Shown here piece by piece: positions 24,748 to 33,375 of a DNA stretch of 64,000 nt (position 1 is its first letter; every line of letters starts with the position of its first letter). A program made the translations under genes and the position numbers. This DNA is from an uncultured Pelagibacteraceae bacterium (GTDB taxonomy: Bacteria > Pseudomonadota > Alphaproteobacteria > Pelagibacterales > Pelagibacteraceae), in NCBI GenBank assembly GCA_902540595.1, contig CACBNI010000004.1:1-64000 (forward strand). Direction: 5' to 3'. The notes under the pieces were generated by a model, which saw only the letters and a list, made by a program, of their open reading frames with translations, did not search any database and was not told the origin of the DNA.

Positions 24748-25068
24748 ATGTCGATATTAGAAAAATATAGCGCTGCTTTGAAAAATAAAGATGAAGCAGC
24801 AATGAACGAACTTTTGCATGATGATTTTAAATTTACAATGCATAAGTCAGGAAATGTTTTAACTAAAGCTGACGTAATGAAATGGGCCATGAGTGGTGAC
24901 ATTAATCAAGATAAAGTAAGAATAGTTTACGAAAATGATGAGGTCGGTGTTCATCATGCTTTTGTAACATTTAATGATGGTAATGTTGAAGCTGTAATGG
25001 CTGTTTACAAATATAAAGATGGAAAAATAGCAAGCTTGGAAACAGGCGCTACTCCAATACCTAAATAA
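24748..25068 (+). CDS. NTF2-like small protein, paralogue of 22083-22412
   Basis: 106 aa. It shares MSILEK, LLHDDFK, VRIVYENDEVG, YKYKDGKIASLETGAT with the protein at 22083-22412, with a shared gap pattern, so it is a duplicate. It is the last gene of the ten-gene run and is followed by a hairpin that overlaps the next start. Shine-Dalgarno AAGGAG. The conserved HDD and YENDE positions may line a ligand pocket. Confidence 0.7.
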   Translation: MSILEKYSAALKNKDEAAMNELLHDDFKFTMHKSGNVLTKADVMKWAMSGDINQDKVRIVYENDEVGVHHAFVTFNDGNVEAVMAVYKYKDGKIASLETGATPIPK

Positions 25069-25081
25069 TTATATAAATTTA

Positions 25082-25117
25082 GCGAGATTTCATTTAATGT
25101 CATTAAATGAGTCTCGC
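25082..25117 (+). promoter_or_regulatory. Hairpin covering the SMR-gene start codon
   Basis: GCGAGA (25082-25087) plus TCATTTAAT (25090-25098) pair with ATTAAATGA (25102-25110) plus TCTCGC (25112-25117) around a 3-nt loop. That is 15 bp with a small bulge on each side. The SMR ATG (25107-25109) lies in the right arm, and no Shine-Dalgarno is seen. No T-run follows, so it is not a standard terminator; it could end the upstream transcript's structure or block translation initiation. Confidence 0.6.
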
Positions 25118-25439
25118 CACTTCTTACCTATTTCTAGGGATTGCAGTTTTTCTAGGCGTTACTTCTAATAGTTTTGCAAAAAGTGCTGAGGGTTTTACTC
25201 TTTTCTTTCCAAGTTTAATTACTGCAATTACTATAGTCTTATGCATGTATGCACTTTCTTTGGTTATGAAAAATATACCAATGGGAATTACTTACGCCTC
25301 ATTTGCTGGTCTAACAATCATTGCAACTGTTGTAGTAGGTATTATTAGATTTAATCAAGTTCCAAATTTTTACTCATTAATAGGTTTAGTATTAATCATT
25401 ATTGGTGTGCTAATGGTGAATTTATTAGGTAATAATTAA
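25107..25439 (+). CDS. SMR-family small membrane protein lacking the usual TM1 glutamate
   Basis: 110 aa, four transmembrane helices. Alignment by eye to EmrE is clear at FAKSAEGFTLFFPS, NIPMGITYASFAGL, and SLIGLVLIIIGVLMVNLL. The position equivalent to EmrE Glu14, essential for proton-coupled drug export, is Gly17, and Trp63 is Phe66. It is therefore probably not a classical multidrug antiporter. It follows the small-protein operon by 38 bp and precedes a DUF2798 gene by 2 bp. Function unknown. Confidence 0.75.
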   Translation: MSLATSYLFLGIAVFLGVTSNSFAKSAEGFTLFFPSLITAITIVLCMYALSLVMKNIPMGITYASFAGLTIIATVVVGIIRFNQVPNFYSLIGLVLIIIGVLMVNLLGNN

Positions 25440-25441
25440 AA

Positions 25442-25663
25442 ATGTTTCCCAAAAAATATTCTAATTTGTTGTTTATATTGATTATGGGTTTTGGAATGAG
25501 CTTATTTATGACCCTAATTATTACATATATTAATACTGGTATAGATAAAGAATTTATAAATAGATTTTTAAAAGCTTGGGCTGTAGGATTGCCAATAGCT
25601 ATAACAACGGCTTTGATAGTTGGGCCAATTGCTCGAAGATTTGTAGATAAAATTACAAAGTAA
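25442..25663 (+). CDS. DUF2798-family two-helix membrane protein
   Basis: 73 aa with two transmembrane helices separated by a short loop. FGMSLFMTLIITYINTG and FLKAWAVGLPIAITTALIVGPIARR fit the DUF2798 pattern. It starts 2 nt after the SMR-like gene, so the two probably act together. Unknown function. Confidence 0.75.
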   Translation: MFPKKYSNLLFILIMGFGMSLFMTLIITYINTGIDKEFINRFLKAWAVGLPIAITTALIVGPIARRFVDKITK

Positions 25664-25666
25664 AAT

Positions 25667-26473
25667 TTAAATTTTTTTAAGTGGACTTAATAATTCAAGT
25701 ATTTTTTTATGCACTAATTTGTTAGCTGACACTAAAGTGTTGTCTTTTTTAATAATATTTTCATCTCTCCAATTCGTAACCACTCCACCCGCGGCCTTTA
25801 TAATAGGTATAGAAGGATGAATATCCCAAATATGGTTACCACATTGGATTGCTACATCTAACGTACCATCGGCTACTTGCATATAACTTAACGCGTCAGA
25901 CGTTGGAAAGTTGTTTAATTGTAGTATTTTAGAAATTTTTTCCTGGTGTTTAAAAGAGAGATTTCCATGAAATGCTGCTGTTAGTTTAATTCCTTTAAAT
26001 TTAGCATCTTTATTTACTTTCAATTTTCTTTTTTTCCCATTTTCAAAAACATATGCATTTTTATCTGTTTCATTTAAATAGTATTTTTTTAAAATAGGAA
26101 AATTAACAAGTCCTATAATTGGACTGCTCATATAATTTAATGAGATTAAGTTACTCCATGTGGGGCTGCCTATTACAAAAGATCTTGTTCCATCAATTGG
26201 ATCTATGATCCAAGAAAATTCGCTCTTTGATTTTGTATGTCCAAATTCTTCACCAATAATCTGATGGGAAGGGAATTTTTTCTTTATTTTTGATCTGATA
26301 AATTTTTCAAATGCTTTGTCTGAAGTTGTAACTGGATCATAAAGCTTACCTTTAAGTTTATTGGACACTTTAAAATTACTTAATTTTGAGTAATACAGTT
26401 TAGTTAAGTCTTTAGCTAATTGTTTTAGAAAATTAGCAAATATTGGATATTTTTTTGAATCAAATTTATTCAC
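25667..26473 (-). CDS. Inositol-monophosphatase-family phosphatase (HisN-like)
   Basis: 268 aa. Metal-binding motifs GEEFGH, WIIDPIDGTRSF and the C-terminal WDIHPSIPIIKAAGG are intact. The family covers inositol monophosphatase, histidinol-phosphatase (HisN) and CysQ. The spacing and the short FVIGSPTWSNLISL after the DPIDGT motif fit HisN. No his gene is adjacent, so HisN is a likely but not certain role. hisI lies at 48548-49015. Confidence 0.8.
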   Translation of the reverse strand: MNKFDSKKYPIFANFLKQLAKDLTKLYYSKLSNFKVSNKLKGKLYDPVTTSDKAFEKFIRSKIKKKFPSHQIIGEEFGHTKSKSEFSWIIDPIDGTRSFVIGSPTWSNLISLNYMSSPIIGLVNFPILKKYYLNETDKNAYVFENGKKRKLKVNKDAKFKGIKLTAAFHGNLSFKHQEKISKILQLNNFPTSDALSYMQVADGTLDVAIQCGNHIWDIHPSIPIIKAAGGVVTNWRDENIIKKDNTLVSANKLVHKKILELLSPLKKI

Positions 26474-26539
26474 AGAGAACTCATACTATTTAATTTATGT
26501 TGATTAAAGTTAAAATTTAAATAATTCTTGATTATATTT

Positions 26540-27643
26540 ATGAAAATAGAACTTGATGAAAATAAAATTTACTTCATCAGTAACTCACTGAAAAAAGAAA
26601 TTCATCCATTTTGGCTAAGAGAAAGAGTTAATGGAGAGGAGTTTTTAGATAAAAATACACAACAAAGGCTATTTGATCCTACTTCTTTGAATAGTAATAT
26701 CGCTATAAGCAAAGCAAGTATTTCCAACGATTGTCTTGTAATTAATTTTAATGATGGTGTTCACTCAAAATTAAATATTGAAAAAATTACTTCAGAATTT
26801 TTAAATGAAGATAAAGTTATTAAGTCTATTGATAAAGTTAAATGGAACTCTGATTTAAAAAATATTAAAAATTTTAAATACCAAGATGATCTTTTTGACA
26901 GCAAAGAAATGTATGATTTACTTATTTCTTTTTACCAGTATGGGTTTGTAATTATCAAAAATGTTCCAACAAATGATAATTTTATTGTAAAATTTGCAAA
27001 TTCTATTGGCAGTGTTAGAAGAACAAATTTTGGTGAACACTTCAATGTAAAATCTAAGCCAGATCATAATGACCTTGCTTATACTTCTTTAGCACTTGCA
27101 CCTCACACAGATAATCCTTACAGAAATCCAGTTCCATGTATCCAGCTATTACAATGTATTGAAAATAAAGTTAGTGGTGGTCTGTCTACCTTAGTTGATG
27201 GTCTAACAGTCACAGAAGATTTAAAAATTGATCATCCTGAGTTTTATAAAATTTTGACTGAAATCAAAGTCAAGTTTAAATTTATAGATAAAGAAGTTGT
27301 TTTAGAAAATTGGTCACCTTTAATTGAATTAAGTGATGATAGAAAATTCAAGCAAGTTCGGTTTAGTCCAAGACTTGATTTTGTACCAGTCCTAGATAAA
27401 GATAAATTAGATTTATATTATAAAGCACGAAAAAAATTATCCGAGATGTACAACTCTGATAAATATAAAATTGAATTTAAACTTTCAGCTAAAGATTTAA
27501 TTATGATGGATAATTATAGATTATTACACGGTAGAACAGCTTACCAAGCATCTGAGGGCGAAAGATTTTTACAAGGATGTTATATAGATTATGATAGTAC
27601 CGAAGGTAAACTTAGACACTTAAAGAGAAAATTTAATCTTTAA
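26540..27643 (+). CDS. Gamma-butyrobetaine dioxygenase-like 2OG-Fe(II) oxygenase
   Basis: 367 aa from the ATG at 26540 (a TTG 12 nt upstream is rejected). The C-terminal two thirds is a TauD/GBBH fold. APHTDNPYR carries the HxD iron pair, and LLHGRTAYQ the distal His. The N-terminal domain has HPFWLRERVNGEEF and QQRLFDP, the GBBH N-domain pattern, but the cysteines that bind zinc in GBBH are absent here. The substrate could be a quaternary amine such as gamma-butyrobetaine, but the neighbours do not say. Confidence 0.75.
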   Translation: MKIELDENKIYFISNSLKKEIHPFWLRERVNGEEFLDKNTQQRLFDPTSLNSNIAISKASISNDCLVINFNDGVHSKLNIEKITSEFLNEDKVIKSIDKVKWNSDLKNIKNFKYQDDLFDSKEMYDLLISFYQYGFVIIKNVPTNDNFIVKFANSIGSVRRTNFGEHFNVKSKPDHNDLAYTSLALAPHTDNPYRNPVPCIQLLQCIENKVSGGLSTLVDGLTVTEDLKIDHPEFYKILTEIKVKFKFIDKEVVLENWSPLIELSDDRKFKQVRFSPRLDFVPVLDKDKLDLYYKARKKLSEMYNSDKYKIEFKLSAKDLIMMDNYRLLHGRTAYQASEGERFLQGCYIDYDSTEGKLRHLKRKFNL

Positions 27644-28220
27644 ATAAATTTTCAATTTGTGCTTCAGCATCTTTTATAGATTTTTCATAATCAAGAGCCA
27701 TTTGGTCAGCACTGATCACATCTACTTTTTCTATTCCAAAAAAATTTAAAATAAATTTTAACCATGGTGTAAGAAAATCTTCTGCACTATTTAATTTGGT
27801 ACCACCAGATGTTATAACCAAATAGGCTTGTTTATTTTTAAGTAGCCCTTCTCGTCTCCCATTTGGTTTAAATTTAAATGTTTCTCCAATTCTTGCTGCT
27901 AAATCTGACCATGCCTTAAGCGTAGCAGGAGGTCCATAATTATAAATTGGCGCAGAAATAATCACAATATCACTTTCCTTTAGCTCTTTTACAAGTTTAT
28001 CAGATAACTCGAACATTTTTTTATGATGCTCTGTTTGATCTTTCTCTTCAATTTTCATTCCAGACTCAGTTAGACCGCTTACAAAAAGCATCTCTTCATC
28101 CAAATCACGATATAAAATTTCATCTCCTGGTTTTTTTATTTTATCTAAAAGTTTTTTAGCTAATGCGCGAGAGGTAGATCCTTTTTTTCTTGCACTAGAA
28201 TCTATTTGATAAATTTTCAT
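27633..28220 (-). CDS. azoR: FMN-dependent NADH-azoreductase-like protein
   Basis: 195 aa flavodoxin-like fold. The start IYQIDSSARKKGSTSRAL is the FMN phosphate loop, followed by SDIVIISAPIYNYGPPATLKAW and YLVITSGGTKLNS, typical of AzoR. It reduces quinones or azo compounds with NADH. It overlaps the convergent oxygenase gene by 11 nt and lies 9 nt downstream of the CcdA gene. Confidence 0.85.
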   Translation of the reverse strand: MKIYQIDSSARKKGSTSRALAKKLLDKIKKPGDEILYRDLDEEMLFVSGLTESGMKIEEKDQTEHHKKMFELSDKLVKELKESDIVIISAPIYNYGPPATLKAWSDLAARIGETFKFKPNGRREGLLKNKQAYLVITSGGTKLNSAEDFLTPWLKFILNFFGIEKVDVISADQMALDYEKSIKDAEAQIENLFKD

Positions 28221-28229
28221 TAATTAGTT

Positions 28230-28937
28230 TTATCCGAAATTTTGCATAAAAGGAAAGATTTCGATAATATAAAAACCAATTGCTTGCAGTTGATTAGTTA
28301 AAATTAAAATACCAGTAATTAGAAGAGTTATTCCTCCTATTTTTGAAATTAAATTAATATTTTTTCTGAAATTTTTAGAAAACAATAAAAACCTTTGAAT
28401 TAAATGGCCAGATAAAACAAATGGTATTGCTAATCCTAGAGAGTAAAATATCAGTAAAATTACTGCTCGATCTAAGGTTTCTTCAATAGAGGCCAAAGCT
28501 AAAATAGATCCTAAAATTGGACCGATACATGGTGTCCATCCAAAACCAAATGCTAAGCCTATTGCATAAGGGTAAAAAATATTTCTAGATTCTTTCGCGT
28601 CAAACCTTTTTTCAAAGTTTAAGTACCCAATATTAATAATGCCTAGCAGCTGTAGAGAAAATATAATTATAATAATTCCTGCAATAACTCTTAATGTTTC
28701 TGAATTTTGAAGAAATGTTTGACCCAAAATTGAAGCTGAAGCACCTAAAATTACAAACACAGTTGAGAAACCAAAACAAAACAAAATCAATGGTAAAAAG
28801 TTTGTTTTTTTTGAATTTAAAATTTCTTGTAAAGATTGACCAGATATATACGAAATGTACCCTGGAATTAATGGTAATACACATGGAGATAAAAAACTAA
28901 TTAAACCTGCTCCAAATGCAATTAAAAATTCAGTCAT
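28230..28937 (-). CDS. ccdA: Cytochrome c biogenesis / thiol-disulfide transmembrane protein (CcdA/DsbD family)
   Basis: 235 aa with six transmembrane helices. FLSPCVLPLIPGYISYISG in TM1 and FGWTPCIGPILGSIL in TM4 carry the two redox Cys-Pro motifs of CcdA. It moves reducing power across the inner membrane for heme attachment or disulfide reduction, which suits the nearby c-type cytochromes. Its ATG overlaps the ppc stop by one nucleotide. Confidence 0.93.
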   Translation of the reverse strand: MTEFLIAFGAGLISFLSPCVLPLIPGYISYISGQSLQEILNSKKTNFLPLILFCFGFSTVFVILGASASILGQTFLQNSETLRVIAGIIIIIFSLQLLGIINIGYLNFEKRFDAKESRNIFYPYAIGLAFGFGWTPCIGPILGSILALASIEETLDRAVILLIFYSLGLAIPFVLSGHLIQRFLLFSKNFRKNINLISKIGGITLLITGILILTNQLQAIGFYIIEIFPFMQNFG

Positions 28938-31621
28938 TAACCAGTGTTTTTCATAGCAGCAGATATTCCTGCTATTGATGTTAGGAGAGCATCATTTAAA
29001 TACTTCTTGTTGGCAATGTTTTTGTTTTTTTTTATTTTATGAATAACAATTGGTTGAATAATATTAAGTACCTCTGAATACACGCTTCTAACAACAATTA
29101 AGGTTCTAAATTGCTTACGAGATAGTATCATCTCTTTTGAAGAAATTTTTTTATTAAGTCTTTTAACTGTATCAAACTGAAATCTGAGTTTTTTTCCAAC
29201 TCTTTTTAAATTTTTATCTGCTAAATATTCTTCATATATTTTAGAAATTTCTGGATCAGCTTTAGTTATAACCATGTCAAGTATATCTAACATTGAATTG
29301 AAAAAGGGCCAATTTTTTTCCATATCTATTAAAGTCCTTCTAAACTTTTTTATATAAACATATCTTAAAGCCTCAGCGCTACCTAACCACGCAGGTAACA
29401 TTAATCTAATCTGCGTCCAAGCAAATACCCAAGGTATAGCTCTTAAACTTTTTATGTTATCGACATTTTTTCTTTTTGATGGTCTCGATCCAATTGATAA
29501 TTTTCCTAGCGCTGCACTAGGTGTTACAGTTTTAAAATATTTAATAAAATCAGCGCTTTGATTAATATTTTTTCTATAAGAACTTTTGGAAATGTCAGAC
29601 ATTTTTTCAATTAAAGATCTCCAATTATCTTTTGGTACTGGCGGCGGAACAAGTGTAGCCTCTGTCACAGCGCTTATGTAACTAGACAAATTATACTCTG
29701 CTATTGGTTCATAGCCATATTTTTGCTGAATAACTTCACCCTGATCGGTAATCCTAATCTTTCCATTTACTGAACCAGGAGGTTGCGATCTTAAAGTAGC
29801 TTGAATTGGTCCGCCGCCTCTACCAGGAGAGCCCCCTCTTCCATGAAAAAAAGTAACATTTACATCGAATTTTTTTCCTAATCTGACTATTTCTTCTTGG
29901 GCTTTGTATTGATGCCAGCTAGCACATATTTTTCCTGCATCCTTACTAGAGTCTGAATATCCTATCATTACTTCTTGTTTATTATTAATTAGTTTTCTGT
30001 ACCATTTTTTTGAAAATAAACTCTCCATTATTGATTTTGCATTAATTAAATCATCTAATGTTTCAAATAAAGGAACTACTCTTAATTTATCATTTATTTT
30101 TGCCTCTTTTTGTAGAAATGAAACTGACAAAATATCTGACACAGACGTAGTCATTGAAATTACATATGCCCCTAAACACTCTGAGGGTTCATCTGCAAGT
30201 ATTTTAAAAGTAGACCAAACTTCACTGTTCTCTTTATTAGAAAATTTAAATTTATTAATATAGCTCTTAGTTGAAGTTAATTTAGATTTTAAAAAATTAA
30301 TTTTTTCTTCCTCGGTGAAATTATAATAATTTTTATTAAATTTTTTTTTAATAAGTTCAGCAATTAATTGTCTATGTCTTGAAGATTCTTGCCTAATATC
30401 TAGTCTAGCTAAATTTATTCCAAAACATTTTGCTCTTCGCATGAGATCGAGAAGTTCCCCACTTGCGACGTTTTCATTTTGGTTTTGTTCTAAAGATTCT
30501 CTTACGACCCTCAAAGGTTTTAAAATTTCTTCAGTTGAACTTAATAAAATATTTTTATCTAAAGGTGTCTCATTAATAAAATATTGTTCTATAGATCTAT
30601 GAGTTAGTCTCAATTTATCTCTAAGAGGTCTTAGAAAAACTCGATATGGTTCAAAAGTTTTGCCAACTTTAGAGCTTATTTTTTTTGAACATTTTTTCAT
30701 TGAGTAAGATCTAATAATTTTAGTTAAAGATTTTTCATATAGTTTTGCTGCTTCCCATCTTGATAATAAAATTACTTCTTTAGTAACTTTTGCAGTTACA
30801 TTAGGATTTCCATCTCTATCTCCACCCATCCATGAACCAAACTGAATTGGATTAAAGTTTTTTGGTAATCCTCTATTCATGTTTTTCAAAAAAATAGAAT
30901 TTAACCTTCTGTAAACCTTAGGAATTGTATCCCACAAACTATCTTCTATAATTGCCAAGCCCCATCTTGCTTCATCAAATGGAGAAGGTTTGGTTCTTTT
31001 AAGATCATCAGTGTTCCAAATAATTGTAAACTCGTCATGAAGTTGTTTATTTAATTGTGTTAACTTTGATGGATGAGAATTATAAAGATCTCTTTGCTCT
31101 AGAATTTCTATGATCTTATGATATTTCTGAATTAAAGTTCTTCTTTTTACCTCTGTAGGATGGGCAGTTAAAACTATTCCAATATCTAGATTTTTAGCAA
31201 GGTTATAAATTTTATTGTTAGATATTTTTTTATTTTTAAAAAGTTTTTCAAATATTTCTTCAATAAAAATATTATATTTTAGATTTTTACGCTTGGTTTC
31301 ATATTCATCTAGATTTCTTGATGTATCAATTGACTCGGCTAGATTTATAAAATTAATTAAATGAGTAAATGCTCTAGTTAATCTGAGGGTATCGATTGGA
31401 TTGCTATTTCTTACTGTTTTGACTAGTTTTTTGAATGAATTTTTATTTTTAAGATTTATTTTATTTGCTTTTGATAGCTTTCTGACCTTTTCAACCAGAT
31501 TAAAAAACTTAATACCTTCTTGTTCTTTAATTACTTCTCCAAGAATACTTCCAAGATAACGGATATCTTCTCTAAGTAACTTTGTAGGTATTCTTTCATA
31601 ATAAAGATCTCTTTTTTTCAT
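28937..31621 (-). CDS. ppc: Phosphoenolpyruvate carboxylase
   Basis: 894 aa, full length. Motifs in order: VLTAHPTEVKRR (catalytic His), GSWMGGDRDGNPNVT, FHGRGGSPGRGGGP (mobile loop), IRITDQGEVIQQKYG, and the C-terminal MKNTG. It makes oxaloacetate to refill the TCA cycle. Its start overlaps the 3' end of the upstream SMP-30 gene by 26 nt and its end abuts the CcdA gene, placing it in a long minus-strand transcript with the sugar-acid genes. Confidence 0.97.
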   Translation of the reverse strand: MKKRDLYYERIPTKLLREDIRYLGSILGEVIKEQEGIKFFNLVEKVRKLSKANKINLKNKNSFKKLVKTVRNSNPIDTLRLTRAFTHLINFINLAESIDTSRNLDEYETKRKNLKYNIFIEEIFEKLFKNKKISNNKIYNLAKNLDIGIVLTAHPTEVKRRTLIQKYHKIIEILEQRDLYNSHPSKLTQLNKQLHDEFTIIWNTDDLKRTKPSPFDEARWGLAIIEDSLWDTIPKVYRRLNSIFLKNMNRGLPKNFNPIQFGSWMGGDRDGNPNVTAKVTKEVILLSRWEAAKLYEKSLTKIIRSYSMKKCSKKISSKVGKTFEPYRVFLRPLRDKLRLTHRSIEQYFINETPLDKNILLSSTEEILKPLRVVRESLEQNQNENVASGELLDLMRRAKCFGINLARLDIRQESSRHRQLIAELIKKKFNKNYYNFTEEEKINFLKSKLTSTKSYINKFKFSNKENSEVWSTFKILADEPSECLGAYVISMTTSVSDILSVSFLQKEAKINDKLRVVPLFETLDDLINAKSIMESLFSKKWYRKLINNKQEVMIGYSDSSKDAGKICASWHQYKAQEEIVRLGKKFDVNVTFFHGRGGSPGRGGGPIQATLRSQPPGSVNGKIRITDQGEVIQQKYGYEPIAEYNLSSYISAVTEATLVPPPVPKDNWRSLIEKMSDISKSSYRKNINQSADFIKYFKTVTPSAALGKLSIGSRPSKRKNVDNIKSLRAIPWVFAWTQIRLMLPAWLGSAEALRYVYIKKFRRTLIDMEKNWPFFNSMLDILDMVITKADPEISKIYEEYLADKNLKRVGKKLRFQFDTVKRLNKKISSKEMILSRKQFRTLIVVRSVYSEVLNIIQPIVIHKIKKNKNIANKKYLNDALLTSIAGISAAMKNTG

Positions 31622-32504
31622 CGCTCAAAACAAATTTTTTTTGTAAAATTCCTTTTGAATTAGTTTTTACACTAAATAAAGAGCCTGAGTATCTATATTT
31701 TCGCAATTCTGCACTGTTCATACCTTTGGTTGCTGAGGTAACAAAAAGTTCATTATTATTTTTGCCACCAAATGTGCAATTGGTAATATTTTTTGCAGGA
31801 AAACTAATTCTATGGATTAATTTTGCTTTATGATTAAAGACAGAAACACATGCACCATGATAATGTGCAACCCATAGATTTTTGTTTTTATCTAAAGTCA
31901 TACCATCTGGTGAACCATCATTGGGTGAAAAATTTTTAAAAACTTTTTTATTTATTATATTATTGTTTTTATCAATTTTTATTTTATAAATTTTTTTTTT
32001 TGAACTATCTGTATGATAAAAATTAAATTGGTTTAAAAAAGCTGGTCCATTTGTAATTCTGTAGTTTTTATCTATCAATGTTAACTTTAAATTTTTATCT
32101 AATTTGTATAAGGAACCTTTTTCTATTTTCCTTTCAAGATTATCCATTGTTCCAAACCATAAGTTCCCTGCTGCATCAGTTTTACCATCATTAATTCTAT
32201 TTAATTTTATTTTAGGTTCTATAGGAATTGATACAAAAATTTTTTTAGTCTTTAAGTTTTGAATTCTGATTTCGCTTTGCAATCCTAATACAAATATATA
32301 ATTTTTTACATGTGCAAGAAATCCTATTTCTTTATTCACTTTATAAATTTTTTTTTTATTTTTTTTTATATTTAGCGAATTGATTGTTTTTTTTTTAATA
32401 TCTACAAAATAAATGGAGTTATGATCCTTGACCCATAATGTGCCCTCACCTAACTTTGATTTTAATTTCCATAAGATTTTTGGGGTTAAGGTTTTAATTT
32501 TCAC
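31596..32504 (-). CDS. SMP-30/gluconolactonase-family lactonase
   Basis: 302 aa six-bladed propeller. KLGEGTLWV holds the metal Glu, RITNGPAFLN an Asn, and DGSPDGMTLDKNKNLWVAH the metal Asp. It would hydrolyse an aldonolactone made from an oxidised sugar. The neighbours (FAH, SDR, HIBADH-like, IlvD/Edd) make a sugar-acid route likely. Confidence 0.85.
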   Translation of the reverse strand: MKIKTLTPKILWKLKSKLGEGTLWVKDHNSIYFVDIKKKTINSLNIKKNKKKIYKVNKEIGFLAHVKNYIFVLGLQSEIRIQNLKTKKIFVSIPIEPKIKLNRINDGKTDAAGNLWFGTMDNLERKIEKGSLYKLDKNLKLTLIDKNYRITNGPAFLNQFNFYHTDSSKKKIYKIKIDKNNNIINKKVFKNFSPNDGSPDGMTLDKNKNLWVAHYHGACVSVFNHKAKLIHRISFPAKNITNCTFGGKNNNELFVTSATKGMNSAELRKYRYSGSLFSVKTNSKGILQKKFVLSDEKKRSLL

Positions 32505-32510
32505 AGAAAA

Positions 32511-33353
32511 TTATAGGGCAACAACTTTAGAGTTCTGCTCACCTAGGTTTTCAACAGATAATCTCATGGTATCACCAGCTTTTAAAAATTGCTGAGGCTT
32601 CATACCCATACCTACACCTGGAGGCGTTCCTGTGGTAATGATATCACCAGGCTGAAGAGACATGTACTTACTTAAATAGGATACAATAAAATCAACATTA
32701 AATATCATAGTGTTTGTATTTCCTCTCTGCATCTTATTTCCATTTACATCTAAACTCATTTTTAAGTTGTTAATATCTGAAATTTCATCTTTCGTTACTA
32801 AGTAGGGTCCAATTGGTCCATAAGTATCATGAGATTTTCCTTTGACCCATTGACCCATTTTTTCTATTTGCCACTCTCTTTCACTAATATCATTTACTAA
32901 ACAATAACCTAAAATGTGTTCTTGAGATTGATCTTCAGATATATGCTTGGTCTCTTTTCCAATAATAATTCCCAGCTCAACTTCCCAATCAAGTTTTTTT
33001 GATCCAGATACTATTTGTATGTCATCGTTTGGACCGTTAATACAGCTTGTAGCTTTCATAAATACTATTGGTTCAGAAGGCGCTTCAGCGCCTGTTTCTG
33101 CAGCATGATCAGAAAAATTTAATCCTATAGCTATAAATTTACCTGGCTTTGTTATACATGAACCAATTCTCTCTTCCCCTGAAAGCTCAGGAAGTGATGA
33201 TAGATCAGCACTTTGTAGTTTAGAGATGGTCTCAAAATTTAAATGATTAGGATTTAAATCTTTTACATGTGAACTGATATCTTTTATTTTGCCTTCTTTA
33301 TCTAATACTGCAGGTTTTTCTTTTCCTTTTTGTCCTACTCTTAATAATTTCAT
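32511..33353 (-). CDS. Fumarylacetoacetate-hydrolase-family protein (2,4-diketo-3-deoxy-aldonate hydrolase candidate)
   Basis: 280 aa. GKFIAIGLNFSDHAAETGA, then LDWEVELGIIIG (metal ligands), CLVNDISEREWQ and TGTPPGVGMG are intact FAH-fold motifs. In L-fucose, L-rhamnose and L-arabinose oxidative routes an FAH-type hydrolase splits the 2,4-diketo-3-deoxy acid into pyruvate plus lactate or glycolate. The SDR upstream resembles the enzyme that makes that substrate, which supports the call. Confidence 0.8.
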   Translation of the reverse strand: MKLLRVGQKGKEKPAVLDKEGKIKDISSHVKDLNPNHLNFETISKLQSADLSSLPELSGEERIGSCITKPGKFIAIGLNFSDHAAETGAEAPSEPIVFMKATSCINGPNDDIQIVSGSKKLDWEVELGIIIGKETKHISEDQSQEHILGYCLVNDISEREWQIEKMGQWVKGKSHDTYGPIGPYLVTKDEISDINNLKMSLDVNGNKMQRGNTNTMIFNVDFIVSYLSKYMSLQPGDIITTGTPPGVGMGMKPQQFLKAGDTMRLSVENLGEQNSKVVAL

Positions 33354-33375
33354 AATTTTCCTTTTTGTTATTTAA

